Numbered from the stretch's first letter, positions 9,417-19,332 are shown. The stretch: 64,000 bases of DNA from Spelaeicoccus albus (GCF_013409065.1 NZ_JACBZP010000001.1:930001-994000); one strand, 5' to 3'. Notes: generated by a model not told the origin, from the sequence alone. Made by a program: numbers and translations.

Positions 9417-10542
9417 TCGTTCCACGCTCCGCTATCTCTTCAGCCGCTTCGAGGTACGACAACGCGCCGCTCGACGATCGGTCGTACGTAATGACAGTTT
9501 GTGAATAACTGGGGGCCTCGGAAATCCGCACCGACCTTGGCACGGCAGCGCGAAGCACTTCGTTGGGAAAGTGTTCGCGGACCTCGGCAGCTACTTGAGC
9601 GGACAGATTCGTTCGACCGTCGTACATCGTCAGCAAAATCGTACTAATCGACAGCTGCGGGTTGAGGTGCTTTTGAATCAACGAGATGTTGTTGAGAAGC
9701 TGGCTCAGTCCTTCAAGCGCATAATATTCGCATTGAATCGGAATCAATACCTCTTTAGCCGCCACAAATGCATTGACCGTCAGCAGTCCCAGACTCGGCG
9801 GGCAGTCGATCAGCACATAGTCGACCCGGGAGCCTGCTTCTTCACGAGCACTGAGGTACGTATCGAGAGCTCGCGACAATCGTTGTTCGCGAGCAACAAG
9901 GGACACCAGCTCGATCTCGGCCCCGGCCAAATGGATAGTCGCGGGCGCACAGACCAAATTGTCGATCTCGGGAGACTGCTGCACTACATCGGCAAGCTCA
10001 AAATCACTCACCAGGACGTCATAAATGCTGTCGACCTCCGGGTTATGCGGTATTCCGAGGGCCGTGGAAGCGTTTCCTTGCGGGTCCGTGTCGATCACCA
10101 AAACAGAAAGCCCTGCTCCGGCCATCGCCGCTGCAATATTCACCGTCGTGGTGGTCTTGCCGACTCCGCCCTTTTGGTTGGCCACAGTCAGGACGCGAGT
10201 ACTTTCCGGCTTCGGAAAATTCTTGCCGTCCATCCGGCGTAACCGATTGGAGTCCCGCATGATCTCGGCGGCCAATGGGGTTGATTCGTCTAGCTCCGGC
10301 AAGGATATGTCTCCGTCTTCTTCTGAGGCGATTTCACCGGCTGTCGCCGGCCATGTTTCACGTGAAACATCCGGCGGCTCCGATGACGCACTGTCGGGCA
10401 GGTTCTCCTCCAGCCGCGCCCAGCCAAGAGGAACCGGGCTGCTGGGGGGATCCGGGATCGGCCATCCCAAACTTGCTGACGCCACGCTTACGCTCTTATC
10501 TCTCGTAGAAAAGCCTGTCCGTGCAACACCGGAGGGCTTCAC
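9409..10542 (-). CDS. parA: Chromosome partitioning ATPase ParA
   Basis: Deviant-Walker P-loop ATPase that moves the ParB-parS complex; 377 residues. The Walker A motif KGGVGKTTT is near residue 122, followed by [12 protein letters not shown] and the DCPPSLG switch. The 110-residue N-terminal extension is long but genuine-looking: mycobacterial ParA also has an extended N-terminus carrying a VSRET peptide encoded by an internal parS. The GTG start at 10542 shares a GTGA with the rsmG stop. Confidence 0.95.
   Translation of the reverse strand: MKPSGVARTGFSTRDKSVSVASASLGWPIPDPPSSPVPLGWARLEENLPDSASSEPPDVSRETWPATAGEIASEEDGDISLPELDESTPLAAEIMRDSNRLRRMDGKNFPKPESTRVLTVANQKGGVGKTTTTVNIAAAMAGAGLSVLVIDTDPQGNASTALGIPHNPEVDSIYDVLVSDFELADVVQQSPEIDNLVCAPATIHLAGAEIELVSLVAREQRLSRALDTYLSAREEAGSRVDYVLIDCPPSLGLLTVNAFVAAKEVLIPIQCEYYALEGLSQLLNNISLIQKHLNPQLSISTILLTMYDGRTNLSAQVAAEVREHFPNEVLRAAVPRSVRISEAPSYSQTVITYDRSSSGALSYLEAAEEIAERGTNG
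10354..10369. promoter_or_regulatory. parS site 4 (inside parA N-terminal extension)
   Basis: Perfect 16-bp TGTTTCACGTGAAACA, encoding VSRET in the disordered N-terminal part of ParA. It lies about 1.1 kb from sites 1-3. Confidence 0.96.
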
Positions 10543-11228
10543 CCGGAATGCCGTTTCTTACGGCCCGGCACCTTCCCGCCGTTTTGTCCGACGCGCACGT
10601 GTATGACTCTAGTCGGAGTCTCCAGCACGGAGCCACCCGCCGTCTCGATCGACCACGACGTGGCGCCAAATGATCGTAGGGGTTGTCCTGCTTTGGCAAG
10701 TTCGGCCTCTGCAGCGGCGCCCTTGATGGCCAACACGCTCCCATGGGGCTCGGCCAATGGGAGCGTCCACGGCACGAGGCCGGCCAACCGCGCGACCGCA
10801 CGGGCCGTGACCACCGCAAAACGCCGAGTGCCGGCGATTTCTTCGGATCGCGCTCGGACAACCTCCACGTTGTCGAGTTCGAGCCCTGCGATTACTTCAT
10901 GCAGCCAGTCCACGCGCCGGCCAAGAGGTTCCAATAGGGTCATTCGCAGATCCGGACGTCGGATCGCCATGACCAGACCCGGCAGGCCCGCGCCCGATCC
11001 GACATCGACAACTGTGGCAGCCTCGTCGATGAGGTCCGTCACGACCGCGCAGTTGAGAATGTGCCGGTCCCACAACCGGGAGACTTCGCGCGGCCCGATG
11101 AGGCCGCGTTCGACACCCGACGTGCGCAGGTACTGCGCATACCGCGCCACAGTGTCACGGGTGTCCGGAAATACGGCCGCGGCTACGTCGGGGACGGCAA
11201 ATTCGTTCACTGAGGCAGAATCGTCCAC
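10539..11228 (-). CDS. rsmG: 16S rRNA (guanine(527)-N7)-methyltransferase RsmG
   Basis: SAM-dependent Rossmann methyltransferase of 229 residues (formerly GidB); it methylates G527 in the 530 loop of 16S rRNA. The SAM-binding VDVGSGAGLPGLVMAI motif and the downstream LEPLGRRVDWL acidic-loop region are clear. The GTG start follows the jag stop with no gap (TAA-GTG) and its own stop overlaps parA, so jag, rsmG, parA and parB look like one translationally coupled string. Confidence 0.95.
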   Translation of the reverse strand: MDDSASVNEFAVPDVAAAVFPDTRDTVARYAQYLRTSGVERGLIGPREVSRLWDRHILNCAVVTDLIDEAATVVDVGSGAGLPGLVMAIRRPDLRMTLLEPLGRRVDWLHEVIAGLELDNVEVVRARSEEIAGTRRFAVVTARAVARLAGLVPWTLPLAEPHGSVLAIKGAAAEAELAKAGQPLRSFGATSWSIETAGGSVLETPTRVIHVRVGQNGGKVPGRKKRHSG

Positions 11229-11771
11229 TTAAGCAGGGTAGACGACGACGTGCCGACCCGAGTCCTGGCCCGCCGATTCACTTCGGTAGCCGGCCTCGGC
11301 GACGGCGTCATGGACAACTTTGCGCTCATAGGCATTCATCGGTTTCAGTGCCACCGGTTCCTTGCCGGATTTGACGTCTTCGATTGCTTCGGCTGCCACC
11401 GACTCAAGCTCCTTGCGACGGTGATCGCGAAAGCCATCGACGTCCAACATCAACCTGCTGTGGTTGCCTGAGCTGGTTTGTACCGTCAGCCGAGTCAGTT
11501 CCTGAAGCGCGTCCAACACTTCGCCGTTCCGACCCACCAGGGTGCCGAGATCGGACGACGCGTCGTCGCTGACTATCGCGACCTGGGCACGGCCATTCTT
11601 CACATCGATGTCGATATCGCCGTCGATGTCGGCGATATCGAGAAGTTCCTCGAGGTAGTCGGCCGCCATCTCGCCTTCGTCCTCCAAAGACACTGCGGTG
11701 TCGTGTTCGGGCGCGGCGGCCGGATCGTTGCCGTCCACCGGCTCGACGCGATCGATGTCTTCGTTACTCAC
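11229..11771 (-). CDS. jag: Jag/KhpB-type KH-R3H RNA-binding protein
   Basis: Protein of 180 residues. An acidic N-terminal segment (1-60) precedes a KH domain with the loop VGRNGEVLDALQEL, then an R3H domain (ERKVVHDAVAEAGYRSESAG). It lacks the Jag_N domain of Firmicutes, as usual in actinobacteria. The family binds RNA and affects cell elongation, and the gene is conserved beside yidC. GTG 11771 has GGAGC upstream. Confidence 0.92.
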   Translation of the reverse strand: MSNEDIDRVEPVDGNDPAAAPEHDTAVSLEDEGEMAADYLEELLDIADIDGDIDIDVKNGRAQVAIVSDDASSDLGTLVGRNGEVLDALQELTRLTVQTSSGNHSRLMLDVDGFRDHRRKELESVAAEAIEDVKSGKEPVALKPMNAYERKVVHDAVAEAGYRSESAGQDSGRHVVVYPA

Positions 11772-11780
11772 GGCACGCTC

Positions 11781-13136
11781 CTAATCGTTACTGCGCGGAC
11801 TTTGCGGTTTGCTTTGCGATGGCCGCTTAGCACCCGATGGTTTGCTTTGGGATTTCTTTCCCGAATTCGCAGGGCGGCTTTGCGCGGGCTTACCCTGTGA
11901 CGGTTTGGCGGGGGCCGGTTTTCCGGAGGCGGGTTTGTTCTGGCCCGGCTTACCGGGAGCCTGAGCGCGGGCAGCCTTGGATGCACCGGACTTACTCGGC
12001 TGTGCGCGCTGACCCGGCGATTTCTGCCCGCCGGGATGCCCGGCGGCAGGCGGCTGCCCGGCCTTCCGGGCATCCGAATCGGCCGGCTTCCGGCCCGGCT
12101 GCTGTCCCGACGATTTCCCGGGCGTCTGTCCGGCAGGCCGCTGGGCCCCTTGTCTTGCACTTGTTTGCGGCGTCGTGGACGGTGGGCCGGATTTGGCACG
12201 GTCCTTGCGCACGGGCTGCTGGCGTTGGCCGCGCGGAGCGGCCGCCGGCTCCTCGTCGTCCGACTCCAATTTCTTCAGCCCGGGCAGCGGCGGAAGACCC
12301 TTCTTCTTCCGCTTTTCCATCAGTGCCTTCTCGGCGGGCGACCCGGGGGCCGGCATCCGCTCGATCTGATAGAACTGCTGGCCCATTGTCCACAGGTTCG
12401 AAATCACCCAGTAAATCAGCACACCGACCGGGAAGCTGACGCCGCCGAACACGAAGATCAGCGGGAAGAGATAGAGCATCATCTTCTGCTGCTTCATGAA
12501 CGGGTTGTTCATGGCAGCCTCGCTCATGTTCTTCGACATGATCTGCTTTTGCGTGATGAACTGGGTCACCATCATGATCACGATCATGATGGCGATCAGA
12601 ACCTTCACGTGCAGCTCAGGGCTGGACAGGAAGCTATCCGACAGCGATGCTCCGAAGAGCGACGATTTCTCGGCCTGTTGAGCAAGTCCCTGCGTCAAGC
12701 CGCCAATTGCGTCTTGATTGCCCGCAGCGATGTCCTGGAGCCCGCGGAGTACCCGGAACAATGAAAAGAAGATGGGCATCTGGGCCAGGATCGGCAAGCA
12801 GGACGACAGCGGATTGGTGCCGTGCCGTTTGTACAAGGCCATCTGCTCCTGGCCCATTGCCTGCCGGGAGAACGAGTCGGTCTTGCCCTTGTACTTGGCC
12901 TGCAGCTTCATCAATTCGGGCTGCAGCGCCTGCATGCCGCGCTGGGCCTTGATCTGGCGGAAGAACAACGGCACCAGTACCAACCGGATGACCACCGTCA
13001 GACCGACAATCGACAACACCCAGTTCAGGCCGGATGACGCATCCAGGCCGATGAACGTCATCCCATGATGGAATAGCACCAAAATCCAAGCGACTACCCA
13101 TTTGATGGGAAAGAGGATTGTGTCGATAAAGCCCAT
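11781..13136 (-). CDS. yidC: Membrane protein insertase YidC with long basic C-terminal tail
   Basis: Oxa1/YidC-family insertase of 451 residues for co-translational insertion of membrane proteins. It has five candidate membrane helices in the first 270 residues, with the conserved groove region and the IKAQRGMQALQPEL coiled-coil hairpin between the first two core helices. From about residue 300 the protein becomes a disordered tail of about 150 residues rich in Lys, Pro, Gly, Ser and Gln (repeated GKPA, SQSKP, PGQ). Such basic tails can contact ribosomes, but this one is very long. The RBS AAGGAGC sits 5 bp before ATG 13136. Confidence 0.96.
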   Translation of the reverse strand: MGFIDTILFPIKWVVAWILVLFHHGMTFIGLDASSGLNWVLSIVGLTVVIRLVLVPLFFRQIKAQRGMQALQPELMKLQAKYKGKTDSFSRQAMGQEQMALYKRHGTNPLSSCLPILAQMPIFFSLFRVLRGLQDIAAGNQDAIGGLTQGLAQQAEKSSLFGASLSDSFLSSPELHVKVLIAIMIVIMMVTQFITQKQIMSKNMSEAAMNNPFMKQQKMMLYLFPLIFVFGGVSFPVGVLIYWVISNLWTMGQQFYQIERMPAPGSPAEKALMEKRKKKGLPPLPGLKKLESDDEEPAAAPRGQRQQPVRKDRAKSGPPSTTPQTSARQGAQRPAGQTPGKSSGQQPGRKPADSDARKAGQPPAAGHPGGQKSPGQRAQPSKSGASKAARAQAPGKPGQNKPASGKPAPAKPSQGKPAQSRPANSGKKSQSKPSGAKRPSQSKPQSPRSND

Positions 13137-13145
13137 GGATGCTCC

Positions 13146-13484
13146 TTAGGCGCCGCGCGGAGCCGGGTCGGCGGCGTCGGTCAGGGTGGGAAGAGATTTG
13201 TCGTGCATTGCGGCGATTTCCCTGCCGGTCTTCTCGCTCTGCGAACCGTGGACATAGTCCACGCCGCCGGACGAAAACGGATTGCAGCGAACCAGCCTCC
13301 AGGCGGTCAATGCGAAACCGCGGAAGACGCCGTGAGTTTCAAACGCGTCGAGCGCATACTGCGAGCAGCTCGGATAGTACTTGCACACGTTGCCGTACAG
13401 CGGCGAAATGACTGCGCGGTAGGCCCGAAGCAGCCACACGAACGGGTACCGGGGTGCATGCAGGATCGTCTCGACCGCACTCAT
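13146..13484 (-). CDS. yidD: Membrane protein insertion efficiency factor YidD
   Basis: Small membrane-associated protein of 112 residues. The signature CKYYPSCSQYALDAFETHG and RCNPFSSGGVD are those of the YidD family, which aids YidC-dependent insertion. ATG 13484 shares an ATGA with the rnpA stop; an in-frame extension to 13523 exists but would overlap rnpA. A hydrophilic tail of about 40 residues follows the core. Confidence 0.93.
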   Translation of the reverse strand: MSAVETILHAPRYPFVWLLRAYRAVISPLYGNVCKYYPSCSQYALDAFETHGVFRGFALTAWRLVRCNPFSSGGVDYVHGSQSEKTGREIAAMHDKSLPTLTDAADPAPRGA

Positions 13485-13837
13485 CGCCGCAACCATCCCG
13501 CGCGGCCCAGTTTGGCCAAGCACGAATCGAGGTCCGCCGACAGCTCCCGGAAATCCGCGCGGGCAGACGCCGGCAAGGCCCGTACCACCATCAGCGCTCC
13601 CTCCGGAACTTCGCCCATCCGCGAACTCACCGCTGCACGGAGCCTTCGTTTCACCCGGTTCCGCACCACCGCGTTACCGACGGCCTTGGATACGACGAAT
13701 CCCACGCGCGAAGCGTGGGTGCCGTCGTCCGGCGTATACACATGCACGACGAGCCGCCTGCTACCGCAGCGTCGTCCGCGTCGGAAAGCGAGAGTGAACT
13801 CGTTTCCTAGACGAAGCCGATGCTCGCGGGGCAGCAC
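13481..13837 (-). CDS. rnpA: Ribonuclease P protein component
   Basis: Basic protein subunit of RNase P (118 residues), which supports the RNA subunit in tRNA 5' maturation. The RNase P signature VVRNRVKRRLR is intact. GTG 13837 directly abuts the rpmH stop, so it is translated from the rpmH transcript. There is a 4-bp overlap with yidD. Confidence 0.95.
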   Translation of the reverse strand: MLPREHRLRLGNEFTLAFRRGRRCGSRRLVVHVYTPDDGTHASRVGFVVSKAVGNAVVRNRVKRRLRAAVSSRMGEVPEGALMVVRALPASARADFRELSADLDSCLAKLGRAGWLRR

Positions 13838-13975
13838 CTAGGCTGACAGTTCGCTGCGGCCTTTACGCCGCCGCGCAGCCAGGATCGCCCGGCCCGCACG
13901 CGTACGCATACGAAGTCGGAAGCCGTGCGTCTTGGCACGACGCCGGTTATTGGGCTGGAAAGTCCGCTTGCTCAC
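13838..13975 (-). CDS. rpmH: 50S ribosomal protein L34
   Basis: 45-residue ribosomal protein, easily missed because it is so short. It reads [19 protein letters not shown] and continues through [17 protein letters not shown] to RSELSA, the standard actinobacterial L34. It starts with GTG at 13975 and has GGAGA upstream on the minus strand. It is the first gene of the rpmH-rnpA-yidD-yidC-jag-rsmG-parA-parB string, divergent from dnaA. Confidence 0.97.
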   Translation of the reverse strand: MSKRTFQPNNRRRAKTHGFRLRMRTRAGRAILAARRRKGRSELSA

Positions 13976-14265
13976 AGTTTTTCTCCGCTTTGCTTCTCGC
14001 CGGCAGCTGCCGACGTCATGACAACGATTGGGTGGGCCCGTCGAGTTCCCGATTTTGCTCTATTTCTCGACAGCCACGTAGACGTCACAACGGTACGGCC
14101 CGGCGGCGGTCCAGTCAAATGGGCCGGACGTCGCTTGCCCAGTGATTCCGTGGCATCCACAAGGTTCTCCACAAGAGTGGAACGCGGATTGGACACCTCG
14201 ATGGCCCATTATCAACAATCTGTGGAAAACTGTGTGGACGACCCGATGGACCGATAAGGCAGGCG
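13976..14265. promoter_or_regulatory. rpmH-dnaA divergent intergenic region with DnaA-box-like sites
   Basis: This 290-bp gap must hold the divergent promoters of rpmH and dnaA. Near the dnaA start are TTATCAACA (14209-14217) and TGTGGAAAA (14221-14229), each one mismatch from a DnaA box and pointing toward each other. They could serve dnaA autoregulation or form part of a bipartite origin. No clear -35/-10 pair could be assigned by eye. Confidence 0.55.
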
Positions 14266-15696
14266 ATGATGGCAGACGAAGAATCAGCCCTTGAAGAAGC
14301 GTGGGCAAATGTTCTGGCCACCTTGTTAGCCGATGATTCGATCACCCGCCAGCAAAAGGGATTCCTGGCCAATGCCAGGCCGCGGGCATTCATCGACGAC
14401 ATGGTCGTGCTCGTCGCGCCCAACGAACTGACCAAGAAGATGCTCGAAGAGCGCCTCCGCGAGAAGCTCCGCTCCACCTTTGCCGCGGAACTCGGCCGCG
14501 AGGTCAGTTTCGCCATCGCGGTCGATCCGCAACTGGCGGTGGCCACGCCGCCCGCACCCACCGAGGACGCGCCGGCCGACGTCCCGCCGGAACCCGCCAT
14601 CACCCGGACGCCGTTCACACAGCCTTCAGCGCCGCCGGACCCCGACGCGGCGGCCAGCAGCCGGCTGAACTCCAAATACAGTTTCGACAATTTCGTCATC
14701 GGCGCCTCCAACCGCTTTGCCAACGCCGCCGCCGTTGCCGTCTCGGAAGCACCGGCTCGCGCCTACAATCCGCTCTTCATCTACGGCGACTCGGGACTGG
14801 GGAAGACGCATTTACTGCACGCCATCGGTCATTACGCAATGACTTTGTTCCCCGGGACGAGAGTGCGATACGTCAGCAGTGAAGAATTTACCAACGACTT
14901 CATCAATTCCATCCGAGACAAGTCGACATCGTCGGCCTCGTCATTCCAACGCCGATATCGAGATGTCGACGTACTTCTGATCGACGACATCCAGTTCCTG
15001 CAAGGCAAAGAAGGAACCGTCGAAGAGTTCTTCCACACGTTCAACGCCCTGCACAACCAGGAAAAGCAGGTAGTCATCACCTCGGACGTGCCGCCGAAAC
15101 AACTCTCGGGCTTCGAAGATCGCTTACGCTCTCGATTCGAATGGGGCCTCATCACCGACGTCCAGCCGCCCGATCTGGAAACGCGCGTGGCGATCCTGCG
15201 TAAAAAGGCCGCTGCCGAGAACCTCGATGTCCCGGCCGACGTCCTGGAATACATCGCCAGCCGGATCTCATCGAACATTCGCGAGCTCGAAGGCGCGCTC
15301 ATCCGAGTGACGGCGTTCGCCAATTTGAGTCAGCAGCAAGTGAACCTGGCACTTGCCGAAATCGTGCTGAAAGACTTGATCAGCGACGAGAACACCCCCG
15401 AAATCACTGCTGCCTCGATCATGGGGCAAACCGCCGCGTACTTCCAGCTCACCCTCGAGGACCTCTGCGGCGCCTCCCGCTCGCGCACCTTGACGACGGC
15501 GCGCCAGATCGCCATGTATCTGTGCCGGGAGCTGACCGATATGTCATTGCCGAAGATCGGTCAGGAGTTCGGCGGCCGCGACCACACAACGGTGATGCAC
15601 GCCAACAAAAAGATCAGTGAACAAATGGCCGAACGGCGCGCCATCTTCACCCAGGTCACCGAATTGACCAACCGCATCAAGCAGCATCACCGGTAA
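14266..15696 (+). CDS. dnaA: Chromosomal replication initiator DnaA
   Basis: AAA+ initiator of 476 residues that binds DnaA boxes and opens oriC. Domain I is at about 1-90, followed by a Pro/Ala-rich linker. The AAA+ core has Walker [12 protein letters not shown] and Walker [10 protein letters not shown]. The C-terminal helix-turn-helix carries the DnaA signature [14 protein letters not shown]. There are two adjacent ATG codons (14266 and 14269); either may be used. Confidence 0.98.
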   Translation: MMADEESALEEAWANVLATLLADDSITRQQKGFLANARPRAFIDDMVVLVAPNELTKKMLEERLREKLRSTFAAELGREVSFAIAVDPQLAVATPPAPTEDAPADVPPEPAITRTPFTQPSAPPDPDAAASSRLNSKYSFDNFVIGASNRFANAAAVAVSEAPARAYNPLFIYGDSGLGKTHLLHAIGHYAMTLFPGTRVRYVSSEEFTNDFINSIRDKSTSSASSFQRRYRDVDVLLIDDIQFLQGKEGTVEEFFHTFNALHNQEKQVVITSDVPPKQLSGFEDRLRSRFEWGLITDVQPPDLETRVAILRKKAAAENLDVPADVLEYIASRISSNIRELEGALIRVTAFANLSQQQVNLALAEIVLKDLISDENTPEITAASIMGQTAAYFQLTLEDLCGASRSRTLTTARQIAMYLCRELTDMSLPKIGQEFGGRDHTTVMHANKKISEQMAERRAIFTQVTELTNRIKQHHR

Positions 15697-16177
15697 ATTT
15701 CACCAATGTTATTCACACCTGTGGATAAAACTGTGGATGCCCTCTGGACGGCGGCCGGGACCTTGCGGAAAACGTGGCCGGTTCCGGTGGACCGCTCCGG
15801 GCGCATTCCCCCGATTCCACAACCGTCCACCCCGCCCCTGTAATTCGTCCACAGCTGCGTGCACACCCGTCGGCGGTGGTTTTTGCCGCGCATAAAGGGC
15901 CGCCCGACCCGTTATCCACACCATCCACAGTTGCTACTACCACTACGGGATCAATTAATTAGTCTTTTCAACACGTGACGTACCGCCCAATCGAACTACA
16001 TGGATCACGCAAACGGTATCGATGAGGCAATTGCCGAGCGGGGTGATTGCAGGAGCCGGAATCCCGCCCCTGAGGTTTCCCCATCGCCCATCGAGCCGGT
16101 AGCCTACAAAGGCAAGTCGCGCGCCTGCGACGAGCCCGGAACCAACGAAACCGGACGAACGAAAGTTGAGGATTGCC
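15697..16177. other. oriC: oriC: dnaA-dnaN intergenic region with DnaA boxes
   Basis: Non-coding gap of 481 bp with the composition of an origin. Perfect or consensus-range DnaA boxes are TTATTCACA (15709-15717), TGTGGATAA (15720-15728, reverse) and TTATCCACA (15912-15920). Near-matches include TGTGGATGC (15732-15740), TCGTCCACA (15845-15853) and CCATCCACA (15921-15929). Boxes cluster at both ends of 15709-15929. A short AT-rich patch at 15951-15967 (TCAATTAATTAGTCTTT) immediately follows the last boxes and is a candidate unwinding element. The dnaN promoter should lie in the remainder, 15970-16160. Confidence 0.88.
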
Positions 16178-17296
16178 TTGAAGCTGAGGGTTGATCGTGA
16201 TGTTCTGGCCGAAGCCGTCACGTGGGCTGCCAGGTCACTGCCGCAGCGTCCGGCCGTCCCCGTACTCGCCGGTCTGCTTCTTGAGGCCGACCCCGCCGGA
16301 GCGCTGCGCTTTGCCAGCTTCGACTACGAGGTGTCCGCAAAGGTCGAGGTCGCCGCCGACGTCAGTGATGGCGGACAAGTCCTCGTCTCCGGCAAACTGC
16401 TTGCCGACATTTGTAAGGCGCTTCCGGCTGCACCCGTCGAAATGACCACGAACGGTTCGAAAGTCGACGTGACGTGCGGATCGAGTCGATTCACCTTGAT
16501 GTCAATGCCCGTTGATGAATATCCGGCGCTGCCCGAATTGCCGGATTCGTCCGGCAGCGTGCCGGCCGATGTGTTCTCCGAGGCCGTCAGCCAAGTCACT
16601 CTTGCCACCAGCCGCGATGACACGCTGCCCATCCTCACCGGCGTGCGCGTCGAGATCGAAGGCGAAAAAATGACGCTGTTGGCGACCGACAGATACCGGT
16701 TGGCCGTGCGCGAGCTGAATTGGCGTCCGGCCCGGCCGGATTTGAGCGCCGTAGCGTTGGTGCGCGGACGCACCCTGTCCGACGTTGCCAAAACCCTGGG
16801 TGGCGATGTCACGGTCGCGCTCAGCAGTGAGGGCGGCCGCGAGCTGATCGGGTTCTCGTCGTCGGGCCGCCAGACGACGTCACTGCTCGTCGAAGGCGAA
16901 TATCCGAAGGTCCGGTCGCTTTTCCCGGATTCGGCGCCAATTCACGCAGTCATCGAAACAGCCCCGTTGCTTGAAGCGGTCCGCCGCGTGGCACTGGTGG
17001 CCGAGCGCAACACGCCGATCCGGTTTTCGTTCACGGAAGGCACAGTCACTTTGGAAGCGGGCGCCGGGGACGACGCGCAGGCATCCGAGGCCATCGAAGC
17101 AACGGTGTCCGGCGACGATATCGCAGTGGGCTTCAATCCGAGCTTCGTGATCGAAGGTCTCGCGGCTCTGACTTCTCCGTATGCCCGTTTCTCGTTCACG
17201 ACACCGATGAAACCGGTAGTGATGACCGGTCAGGCCGAAGCCGAGGGCGACGACGATCTGGGGTACCGGTACCTGATCATGCCGATCCGTATCTGA
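16178..17296 (+). CDS. dnaN: DNA polymerase III beta sliding clamp
   Basis: Ring-forming processivity clamp of 372 residues with three repeated clamp domains; the conserved C-terminus ends YRYLIMPIRI. TTG 16178 gives the usual MKLRVDRDVLAEAV start and has GAGGA five bases upstream; an earlier in-frame TTG at 16166 lies within that ribosome-binding site. recF follows after 9 bp. Confidence 0.96.
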   Translation: MKLRVDRDVLAEAVTWAARSLPQRPAVPVLAGLLLEADPAGALRFASFDYEVSAKVEVAADVSDGGQVLVSGKLLADICKALPAAPVEMTTNGSKVDVTCGSSRFTLMSMPVDEYPALPELPDSSGSVPADVFSEAVSQVTLATSRDDTLPILTGVRVEIEGEKMTLLATDRYRLAVRELNWRPARPDLSAVALVRGRTLSDVAKTLGGDVTVALSSEGGRELIGFSSSGRQTTSLLVEGEYPKVRSLFPDSAPIHAVIETAPLLEAVRRVALVAERNTPIRFSFTEGTVTLEAGAGDDAQASEAIEATVSGDDIAVGFNPSFVIEGLAALTSPYARFSFTTPMKPVVMTGQAEAEGDDDLGYRYLIMPIRI

Positions 17297-17305
17297 AATC
17301 GCAGG

Positions 17306-18529
17306 ATGTACGTCTCGCATTTGGGATTACTCGACTTCCGGTCGTATCCGCGCGCCGATGTACGTCTCGACGAGGGAGTCACCGTCTTTGTCGGCGCCAA
17401 CGGCCAAGGAAAGACGAATCTCGTCGAATCCATCGGCTATCTGGCCGGCTTGCACAGCCACCGAGTGTCGGCGGATCTGCCGCTCGTTCGGCACGGGAGC
17501 GATGCCGCGTTCGTGCGGGCCAAGGTCGTCCGGGGCGAGCGCACCGCCATCGAAGAAGTGCAAATTGCGGCATCGGGATCCAACAAGGCGCGGTTGAACG
17601 GTAATCCGGTCAAGCCGCGCGATTTGCTGGGGGTGCTCACGGCCGTCACCTTCGCGCCCGAGGATCTGGGCCTCGTCAAGGGCGATCCGGGTGAACGGCG
17701 ACGCTTCCTCGACGACCTCCTGACGGCCCGGCGTCCTCGGTTCGCCGCGGTGCGCAGCGAGTACGACAAAGTTCTCAAACAGCGCAATGCGTTGTTGAAG
17801 ACCGCGAAGCTGGGCGGTGGAGCAAGGAACAAAGAAGCAACTCTCGAAGTCTGGGATCACCACTTGGCCAGGGCGGGTGCGGCGCTGTTGGCCGGGCGGA
17901 TCGGTCTGACCGATGAATTGACGGGCCCGGTGGCTCGCGCGTATTCGACGGTGTCGGGTTCCGGCGGCGCGGACGATCCACGGCCGGCCGGACTGCGGTA
18001 TCGACGGTCGACCGGGACAGCCGGAGACGGGGTGTCGGACGGGTCGGCGCCGACCGTATCGCCCTCCGAAGACGCGTTGTTCGACGAGCTCATGAGCGCG
18101 TTTGCGGCAAACCGGCGACAAGAGACCGAGCGCGGCATCACATTGTTCGGTCCGCACCGCGACGATCTGGAACTATTGCTCGGGCCGGCCCCGGCCAAGG
18201 GATATGCCAGCCACGGTGAATCGTGGTCGTTTGCATTGGCGCTGCGGTTGGCCAGCTTTGAGCTGCTGACTCATGATGCCGGTGACCGGATGCACTGGCC
18301 GGTGTTGATCTTGGACGACGTGTTTGCCGAATTGGATTCCGGGCGACGCCGCCGGCTTGCCGGGATGGTGGCCGAGGCCGAACAGGTACTTGTGACGGCG
18401 GCAGTGCCGGGAGACGTCCCGGAGGAATTGACCCGGCACGCTGCCGGCCGCGTCATCCCGGTACGGCTTGGTGAAGTCGGCGAAGCCGGCGAAGGCGCCG
18501 GTGGCACCACCGACGGGGACCCGGTATGA
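17306..18529 (+). CDS. recF: DNA replication and repair protein RecF
   Basis: SMC-like ATPase of 407 residues that loads RecA at gaps. Walker [13 protein letters not shown] is near residues 32-43, and the signature and Walker B region [10 protein letters not shown] is near 335. A Gly/Ser-rich insert around residues 215-245 ([12 protein letters not shown]) looks like a lineage-specific loop. The stop overlaps dciA by 4 bp. Confidence 0.96.
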   Translation: MYVSHLGLLDFRSYPRADVRLDEGVTVFVGANGQGKTNLVESIGYLAGLHSHRVSADLPLVRHGSDAAFVRAKVVRGERTAIEEVQIAASGSNKARLNGNPVKPRDLLGVLTAVTFAPEDLGLVKGDPGERRRFLDDLLTARRPRFAAVRSEYDKVLKQRNALLKTAKLGGGARNKEATLEVWDHHLARAGAALLAGRIGLTDELTGPVARAYSTVSGSGGADDPRPAGLRYRRSTGTAGDGVSDGSAPTVSPSEDALFDELMSAFAANRRQETERGITLFGPHRDDLELLLGPAPAKGYASHGESWSFALALRLASFELLTHDAGDRMHWPVLILDDVFAELDSGRRRRLAGMVAEAEQVLVTAAVPGDVPEELTRHAAGRVIPVRLGEVGEAGEGAGGTTDGDPV

Positions 18530-19068
18530 CGACGTCCTCGGACCGGGAATCCGGGGCGCCCGATGAGGAGCGGGTGGACGAATTGGCGGTGCTGGCACTC
18601 GGCAGAATCCGCGCGGCCGCCCGCGAACGAGGTTTCAAACCCGGTCGGGTCGGTAAGCGCATCCGGCGGCTGAATGCTCCGGGCAAACGCGCCGGAGCAC
18701 ATCCCGACGACCGCGACCCGCAGTCCGTGACGAGCGTGTTGGGGCGGATGGTCGCCGAGCGCGGCTGGGAAACCTCCGTAAACGTCGGGGCCGTGTTGGG
18801 CAGGTGGCCGCAGATCGTCGGACCGCAGGTCGCCGACCATTGCGTCCCCGCCGAATTCGAAAGCGGCGTACTGACTCTTGCCGCTGATTCGTCCGCGTGG
18901 GCGACCCAACTAAAACTGATGGAGCAAAAGCTGCGCGAACGGCTCGATGCCGAACTCGGTGTCGGAGTCGTCACGGAGATCCGCGTCCAAGGCCCGGCCG
19001 CCCCGACATGGCGCAAGGGAAAATACCGTGCCCGCGGGTTCCGCGGACCGCGGGACACGTATGGCTAG
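18526..19068 (+). CDS. dciA: DciA-type DUF721 protein (replicative helicase-associated)
   Basis: 180-residue DUF721 protein located between recF and gyrB, as Rv0004 is in M. tuberculosis. DciA proteins interact with the replicative helicase DnaB and replace the DnaC/DnaI loaders in most bacteria. The C-terminal half ([19 protein letters not shown] ... [17 protein letters not shown]) is the conserved KH-like DUF721 domain; the first 60 residues are variable. Translation is coupled to recF by an ATGA overlap. Confidence 0.87.
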   Translation: MTTSSDRESGAPDEERVDELAVLALGRIRAAARERGFKPGRVGKRIRRLNAPGKRAGAHPDDRDPQSVTSVLGRMVAERGWETSVNVGAVLGRWPQIVGPQVADHCVPAEFESGVLTLAADSSAWATQLKLMEQKLRERLDAELGVGVVTEIRVQGPAAPTWRKGKYRARGFRGPRDTYG

Positions 19069-19332
19069 ACGTCCGTAGGAGCGCCGGACCGTCCCGTCGA
19101 CACATTCCACCTTGCATGGAGGGGAGAAATCGGCAGAAATATGCCCTGAACGGCCTCTCAGGGCAGAAGTTCGGCGCCGGGTTAGGTAAGATAGTACGTA
19201 GATACGTTATCCGCACCTGCCGCGCACCGCGGCCGGTGCGATCCCACTCGCTTCGACTGCCCTCGATTCCGTGCGGCCGTCATGCGGGTTCGTATCGTCA
19301 TGATACGTCCAGACAAGGAGCATGAGCTGCCG
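19069..19332 (+). promoter_or_regulatory. gyrB upstream region
   Basis: 264-bp gap. A perfect inverted repeat GCCCTGA (19143-19149) / TCAGGGC (19158-19164) could end the recF-dciA message or act as an operator. TAAGAT at 19187-19192 is a candidate -10 but lacks a convincing -35. This leaves a leader of about 130 nt before gyrB. Confidence 0.35.

Noticed and set aside
15921-15929. CCATCCACA as a full DnaA box
   Set aside because: Two positions off the TTATNCACA consensus; kept only as a near-match within oriC.
16000-16194. 64-residue frame between oriC and dnaN
   Set aside because: No ribosome-binding site, no recognisable sequence, and it overlaps the dnaN start region.
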